From: Lepisosteus oculatus
Lineage: Eukaryota > Chordata > Actinopteri > Semionotiformes > Lepisosteidae
DNA: 64,000 nucleotides
Reading direction: 5' to 3'
Assembly: GCF_040954835.1 (NCBI RefSeq)
Contig: NC_090704.1
Location: 11,925,501-11,989,500, forward strand
A model generated the notes under the pieces. That model was not told where the DNA came from. It saw only the letters and a list, made by a program, of their open reading frames with translations, and searched no databases. Below, piece after piece: positions 59,901 to 64,000 of the stretch. How positions within the stretch are numbered: position 1 is the stretch's first letter; every line of letters begins with the position of its first letter. The translations under genes were made by a program, and so were the position numbers.

Positions 59901-62900
59901 CATGTGAATGCTTAATAGTAGGGGGGTATCAAGCCCTGAGGAATAAAAGAGTTACTGAACTAAACTTCTGAACTGAAATTCCCAAGAGTGGAGAAGTGTA
60001 GGTGATTAGTAAGGTAAGAGTTGAACAAATTAAGAACTAATGTCAGAAACTCCAAACTGTGTCAAGATGAGAAAGTAAGATGTCATAGTCAACACTGTCA
60101 AAAATAGCAATGAGGTCAAGGCAATTAAGGATATCTGGAATGGGATGCCATCAGAAGATTATTAGTGACTTTAACTAGGGTAGTTTCTGTGCTACGTAGT
60201 TGTCTAGGGATAGTTTTGCTTTAAGACACTCATGAGCTTTTTTCATTTTATTTTGTTCAGGGTTATCATAATCAACTTCTCAACTATTTCTTGTATAGTT
60301 TTAACCCTAACCCTCTAAACCTCCAGTTTAGTTTTGCAATTTCTGTATATAAATTTGCATTAGTATGATAATACAAAGGGCCTTTGGAATCCTTGTATAA
60401 TAGGTAGTATGTGGGTGATTAAACTGGATAATCCTTGTAGATGGAATATAAAAGTGTTGGAACAGCCAGTTATGAAGGTGAATCAGGAGTGCTGAGTACT
60501 TGCATCCTATCAGGGCAAAGGTAGAAGAACCAGGTGTGCAACACACAGTTACAAGGAATGAAGATGAGACTATAACTGAGAACACTACTTTTTTAAACTA
60601 TTTCACAGTCTGTAAGGGATCACAGAAACATAGCTTATCAAAAAGGAAAATGATGAAAGTCACACTGACACACTGGTCTGGAGATAATGACCTAGTTAGG
60701 TATTCTATCGTTCTTAGAATAATATATTTACTTGTGTAAAACCATGTATCTGGGGTCACACTTTTTATTAATACTGAAAGGTTTTGAAAAAAAACTAGTG
60801 TCTTTGTTTTTAAACATATTTGCTTCACATAGGATATACAGTAGGGGATTGGTAATTATATTATTTATTTTGCTTTTGATAAAAGGTTGTGACAAAGAGC
60901 AGCTGGCAGTTATATGAAATTATACATTGCTTTACTCACTTATGCATTCTGGAATTTGACTCCACTGTCCCTTTTCACAAAAAATCAATTTTTGTCCTTG
61001 AATTTCGTGTGTTTCCTCACAGCTGTATTCCACCTGGGAACCATCATTATATTCATTCAGTAAGGGCCCAATAATTGTTGCATGTTCTACATGAGGAGGG
61101 GCATCACAAAGTTTAGTCTGTACTGAATAGGAGACAAAATTGTAAAAAAGTCTTTGCATTTCTCTATCCTTCTTAGAGAACAATGGGTTTCTGGAGCTTC
61201 ATCTTTAAAAACATTAATTAGTAATTATCAAAACCTATCAAAACATTTTCAGTGAATCAAAAAACATTTGAGATTGTAAATTAAATGCAATTGTTCTTGA
61301 AGTAAAAAGTCCTTGATCCCACACTATTTTTGAAGAACCTTATTTACCATTGGCAAAAGAGCTGTGGAGAAAAGCTGCTGAGCAGCTCGACCTGCTGCCC
61401 CCTCCTAAAGACACAGCCACTCATGGAATTATTGATAGGGCGGATCATATCAAAAGTACGCTGATAGAATGCGTTAAGATGAGCAGATGCTTTTCACTGC
61501 AATTAGATGAGTCTGTACATGTCGTTGATTTTGCCAATTCGCTTGTTTATGTTAGATACGAGTTTGAGGGCATGTCCCATGAGGACTTTCTGTTCTGTAA
61601 GCCGCTACCAACAGGAACTACAGGAGAGTACATGTTTCAGTTTCTGAATGAATTTATCGAAGAGAATGGCATCGGCTGGATAAAATGCGTCGGAGTTTGT
61701 ACGGAGTTTGTGCTAGAGCGATGACAAGCCGACACAGCGGTGCAAGTTGCACAAATTAGAGAGGTTGCTCCAGGAATGAATGGACGCATGGACGTGTGTG
61801 GGCACGTGTGCTCATGTTGGTCATTGAGATTGAGGTCATTAAGATCAGATCAAGAAAGAGAAAAAGGAAAACCAGACCATAAGAGAGAGGGAGACAGGTG
61901 GAGAGAACTTATATATGTATGCCAGGTGAGAGGTCCTTGTTCAAGATCATCCGAAAAGTCATCCGATTGGAGCTAGTAATAGTAATAGTATTGGAGAAGT
62001 ATTTGTACCAAGAGAGCTTGCTATTCTGTAGCTTTAAGGGAACTTGGAGTGCCTAAATGAGAAATCCCTTGGTTTGAAACAGCCTTCCCAGGTTAGTGGG
62101 TGCATTTTTAAAATAGGGGAAGAGGGTTCCATTAATTTTTTGGTATCTGAGTTTGCAGAGAAAGGACTTAATCCTAGATTTTATTCTAATTTAGAAGACA
62201 GCTCATCTCAAGAGTCTGGGAGTTTCCTGGGTGGTTAGGCCTCTGGGAATGGTTGACTGTAAAATGGTAATGTACTTAGGGAAATTTGTGTGTTGAATGT
62301 TTATGATTTGTGATGTGATGTGTGCATGGATATTGTTAATACATTTTTGTTTAACCCAGTGTGCGCAAATTTTTACTCTTTTCATCAATACTGTTCCAGA
62401 GAATAAGTACTCACGTGCCTCTAACGATACAAATCCTTACATGCACGGACACACACTTTCTCTTCTCCAATGTAATGTTTTTATTAGAACTTGCCAGCAT
62501 TTGGCATATACAAATATTTTTCAGGATATACACTTTTGACAAGGGTTTTTTGTATTCAGTGTTCAATCCAAAACATTTTAGTACACAGGATTGGATTTTA
62601 AGCCTTTCTTAAAAACATAAGCTGTTCAAACAAGTTTTCAATTGGAATTTTAAAACAAGTGGTTTATTTTTATAAAATTATATTTTTGAATCCATTTTGA
62701 TTCACAAGTACGTAAGTTTCTAATACATGGGTCTTAAGATCAATGATTAATACGTCAATACGTATTAAAGATGGATTTTTTAAAGATGGACTTTAAAAAA
62801 GGAGACTTTCTCTCCTGTGCAATGCCAACAGTTAGTTAGTATTGCCAATGGTATGTATTCTAATGAAGGTTTGGTTATGTCAAAACATGGATGAGTTCTA

Positions 62901-63092
62901 ATACAATACGTTATTTTGCAGAAGAGATCATCTTTACAGATTTCTACTGAAGAAACCTTAACATGTTTTGGGTGTGTTCATTTTCTTTTGAAAATAGGTA
63001 CAGTAATTACAAAACATAAGTGAACATGTCATTACTTTTATTACAGGTACTACAAATTCAATACTTACCATGTGAATGACCTGCAGTGCTTC
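50710..63092 (-). CDS. CFH-like gene B, 3' part (at least 5 exons; 5' end outside window)
   Basis: Predicted secreted CCP protein of the factor H family. Join on the minus strand: 63092-63069 (microexon), 61122-60940 (CCP), 58093-58070 (microexon), 55549-55367 (CCP19-like), 50939-50710 (CCP20-like with stop). All introns are phase 1 with GT-AG ends, and the joined frame is open for about 213 residues to the stop. Each CCP has four Cys. Its introns are large and full of insertions (Tc1, L1, LTRs, L2, hAT), unlike gene A. Upstream exons with the signal peptide and any N-terminal regulatory CCPs are beyond 64000. CCP identity is firm; use of the microexons is a prediction from splice sites. Confidence 0.72.
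51263..51350. repeat. Penelope-like terminal repeat, copy 4, single arm
   Basis: AATAGGTTTATTCCATGC, then AAGAGAACACAACGTTTCGG and GGAGCCTTCTTCAGGTG. On the minus strand this copy keeps an unmutated CTGAAGA...CGAAAC core. It abuts a Tc1 element whose outer left end is missing. Confidence 0.7.
51360..52857 (-). mobile_element. Tc1-like transposon, left end truncated
   Basis: The right end is ...TTCGCAAGGCACTGTA at 52857. Long inverted repeats share CAATTGTGAAGTGGAACAAA and TGAAAAGTGGGGCGTGC. The outer roughly 100 bp are absent on the left. It is inserted in the last intron of gene B. Confidence 0.88.
51466..52480 (-). pseudogene. Tc1 transposase, frameshifted
   Basis: The first half (LPRPGRPSKLSAQTRRRL to LWSDETKIELFG) and second half (TVKHGGGSIMVWACF, FQQDNDPKHTA, SPDLNPIENLWKELK) lie in different frames. 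A small deletion between HHP and TVKHGG, not a multiple of three, is the cause. The DDE residues are individually present (SDE, NDP, IEN). The helix-turn-helix N-terminus also carries a deletion near 52360. Confidence 0.85.
52860..53230 (-). repeat. L1-type LINE ORF2 3' fragment
   Basis: The minus strand reads TLFHCMWECPKVQGFRKKV and LPPNPKLCILN, matching the CCHC-like end of fish L1 ORF2. Confidence 0.65.
53410..53585 (-). pseudogene. Dead CCP19-like exon copy
   Basis: Aligns with the gene B exon 55367-55549 and its flank (CAGCATCTC, TTTGATGTACT). CGGP and HGVKVKYQC-like blocks occur in different frames, and a short insertion and several indels break the reading frame. Confidence 0.75.
54985..55180. 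repeat. Penelope-like terminal repeat palindrome, copy 5
   Basis: GTAGCTGCGTCAGCATGCG, then arms centred near 55095: TCCATGCTGAAAAGAGAAG on the left and CTCTTTTCAGCATGGA on the right. Confidence 0.8.
55367..55549 (-). CDS. Gene B exon, CCP19-like
   Basis: 183 nt, phase 1 to 1, acceptor ATTTTCCAG, donor GTAAGT. It encodes DDNCEDPPALENGDTIS, HGDKVKYQCKQFYKMSG, SDITCQRGQWTKLPTCL. CEDPP.LENGD and YQC..FY..SG fit factor H CCP19-type domains. Confidence 0.85.
55612..56066. mobile_element. Solo LTR 1
   Basis: A GC-richer 455-bp segment beginning TGTCACGATCGC and ending GTTCTTGACA, flanked by CTTAG and CTCAG (4 of 5 matching). No internal region is present. Chance open frames inside it (up to 183 codons) are not genes. 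Confidence 0.65.
56340..57050. repeat. Segmental duplicate partner of 61850-62400
   Basis: Shared ordered phrases: CCATAAGA.AGAGAGGGAGAC, AGAGAGCTTGCTATTCTGTA, GGGAACTTGGAGT.CCTGA/TAAATGA, AAACAGCCT, TTTAACCCAGTGTG. Confidence 0.7.
57433..57825. mobile_element. Solo LTR 2
   Basis: 393 bp, starting TGCCACGACC and ending GCAGCGTTACA, with a perfect 5-bp target duplication CATAC at 57428-57432 and 57826-57830. It is GC-rich against its surroundings and absent from the paralogous segment at 62.5 kb. Confidence 0.75.
57826..58200. repeat. Segmental duplicate partner of 62540-63180, containing a microexon
   Basis: Shared phrases: TTCAGTGTTCAATCCAAAA, AATTGGAATTTTAAAA, TTCCTGTAAAA, AGAGAACTCCACAAC. 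With 56340-57050 it forms one unit split by solo LTR 2. Confidence 0.7.
58070..58093 (-). CDS. Gene B microexon 2 (24 nt)
   Basis: A 24-nt exon between CTTCTATTTTACAG and GTAGGT, phase 1 on both sides. It adds eight residues (R/STDVHLN) between the CCP at 60.9 kb and the CCP19-like domain, and is in frame whether used or skipped. Predicted from splice sites and its conserved twin at 63069. Confidence 0.5.
59050..60290 (-). repeat. Decayed L2 LINE, minus strand
   Basis: The minus strand gives CISDIKTWMTQNVLNLNYNKTE, TTLSVDGTVL and [15 protein letters not shown], then the LHGLAP and SLPK-region homologues in broken frames (59.05-59.4 kb). Confidence 0.75.
60940..61122 (-). CDS. Gene B exon, internal CCP domain
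   Basis: 183 nt, phase 1 to 1, acceptor TCCTATTCAG, donor GTGAGT. It encodes VQTKLCDAPPHVEHATIIG, SQVEYSCEETHEIQG, IFCEKGQWSQIPECI, with four Cys and one Trp. Its exact factor H equivalent is unclear; it looks like a mid- to late-protein CCP. Confidence 0.82.
61300..61760 (+). pseudogene. hAT transposase fragment, second copy
   Basis: RCFSLQLDESV, VRYEFEGMSHEDFLFCKPLP and IKCVGVCT in one 124-codon frame, closely similar to the fragment at 30215-30592 but opposite in orientation. It is truncated both ends, with no inverted repeats visible. Confidence 0.75.
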
Positions 63093-63180
63093 CTGTAAAA
63101 CCGAAGAAACCCTTTACACCTGCAGTGTGCCTTAAAAAATATAAGCAGAGAACTCCACAACTGTCCCCTCCCTTGAAGAT
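61850..63180. repeat. Segmental duplicate of 56340-58200
   Basis: See the partner entries: the same ordered phrases occur without the intervening solo LTR, ending with the microexon at 63069-63092 and AGAGAACTCCACAAC. Confidence 0.7.
63069..63092 (-). CDS. Gene B microexon 1 (24 nt)
   Basis: 24 nt between CTTCGGTTTTACAG and GTAAGT, phase 1 on both sides, adding STAGHSH-type linker residues before the CCP at 60940-61122. Both splice sites are strong by eye. Twin of 58070-58093. Confidence 0.5.
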
Positions 63181-63647
63181 ACGTACGATGCATGCTTGTC
63201 TGTCACTCAATTTCACTGAGCAGGCTTCACTGAACGGGGACCAAACTACATCTTAGGAGCCCAGAGGGGTTCCTCAAGTCAAGAATAACAGACATCAAGA
63301 ATGTGGACGCAGAATTTGGTGACATGCTGGTTCAGAGCTACAGTTTGTAGCCTAGGGTTAGCATTACCACATTCTGCAAAGTCAGTAGAGATATACCCCC
63401 CAATAATTGTCTAATTACTGCCAAAGTTGTTTCCACCAAATATCGAGTTAGTGATACCAAATATATATACAATCAATATTTTTCCGTTATTTCTCTCTAG
63501 TTTTGTCGGCAATTCTCTAACTTATCTTGTTCTCTAAAATCTTCATATAGAGTATCCAGGTTTTGAATGAAATATTAAGTTTAAAGAAATGTATATTCAT
63601 TATTTTGTAATTTTATAAAATTATAATAATTAATAATTGCTTACATT

Positions 63648-64000
63648 TATATAGCGCTTTTCTGGACACTCCACTAAAAGTGCTTTACAGGTACTGTAAC
63701 CTCCACTACCACCAATGTGCAGCTCCCACCCAGATGATGCGGCAGCAGCCATAGTGTGCCAGAATGCTCACCACACATCAGCTATTAGTGGGGAGGAGAA
63801 CATAGTCATGAAGCCAATTCATAGATGAGGATTATTAGGAGGCCATGATTGGTAAGGGCCTTTGGGAAATTTTGCCAGGACCCCGGGTTTACACCCCTAC
63901 TCTTTTCAAGTAACGCCCTGGGATTTTTAATGACCAAAGAGAGTCAGCACCTCGGTTTTATGTCTTTTCCGAAGTCGTCGCCTTTTTACAGTATAGTGTC
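63648..64000 (-). repeat. 5S-type SINE, body and tail, cut by window end
   Basis: Reverse-oriented match to 42250-42655: TATATAGCGCTTTTCTGGAC, ATGAAGCCAATTCATAGATG, CACCTCGGTTT. Any 5S head would lie beyond 64000. Confidence 0.75.

Overview
The window is eukaryotic, almost certainly from a ray-finned fish. It has multi-exon vertebrate genes with GT-AG introns in AT-rich DNA, and a mixed fish-type repeat load: L2-clade LINEs with (TTA)n tails, Tc1-like and hAT transposons, a Ty3/Gypsy element, tRNA- and 5S-headed SINEs, and Penelope-like terminal repeats. The species cannot be named from the sequence alone.

Layout. (1) 1-10768, plus strand: the 3' part of aspm (abnormal spindle / microcephaly protein), 12 exons read in one continuous frame to a stop. 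It begins inside the large IQ-repeat exon and ends in the conserved C-terminal domain. (2) 11.3-12.6 kb: a LINE copy with an internal deletion. (3) 12.8-15.3 kb, minus strand: a decayed duplicate of the last two exons of a complement factor H (CFH)-like gene. (4) 20644-27575, minus strand: an apparently intact 8-exon CFH-like gene, called gene A here. Its 390-residue product has a signal peptide and six CCP/sushi domains matching factor H CCP1-4 followed directly by CCP19-20-like domains. (5) 27.7-50.6 kb: a repeat-rich interval with Penelope-like fold-backs, a TTAA-flanked MITE, a hAT element, a Gypsy element, LINEs, Tc1-like elements, SINEs and LTRs. Within it, 40.3-46.6 kb is a paralogous copy of CFH-gene introns and 5' flank without CCP exons. 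(6) 50710 to beyond the right edge, minus strand: the 3' part of a second CFH-like gene (gene B), with a CCP20-like last exon, a CCP19-like exon, another CCP exon and two 24-nt phase-1 microexons.

How the parts relate. ASPM acts at spindle poles and has no functional link to the CFH proteins, but the neighbourhood matches the ancestral vertebrate one: in human, the CFH cluster and ASPM are also tail to tail, with F13B between them. No F13B-like gene is visible here. The CFH-like genes are predicted to be secreted regulators of the alternative complement pathway. The minus-strand region has clearly grown by repeated partial duplication: decayed CCP19/20 exons at 13-15 kb, a 310-bp tandem duplication splitting the CCP3 exon, a promoter-bearing block at 41-46 kb, a microexon-containing unit at 56-58 and 62-63 kb, and a dead CCP19 copy at 53.4 kb.

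Most noteworthy are the natural 'mini-factor H' domain plan of gene A, the partial CCP3 exon duplication that could give a truncated hydrophobic-tailed isoform, and the paired 24-nt microexons of gene B. All homology calls come from reading the sequence and remembered family features; no database search was run.
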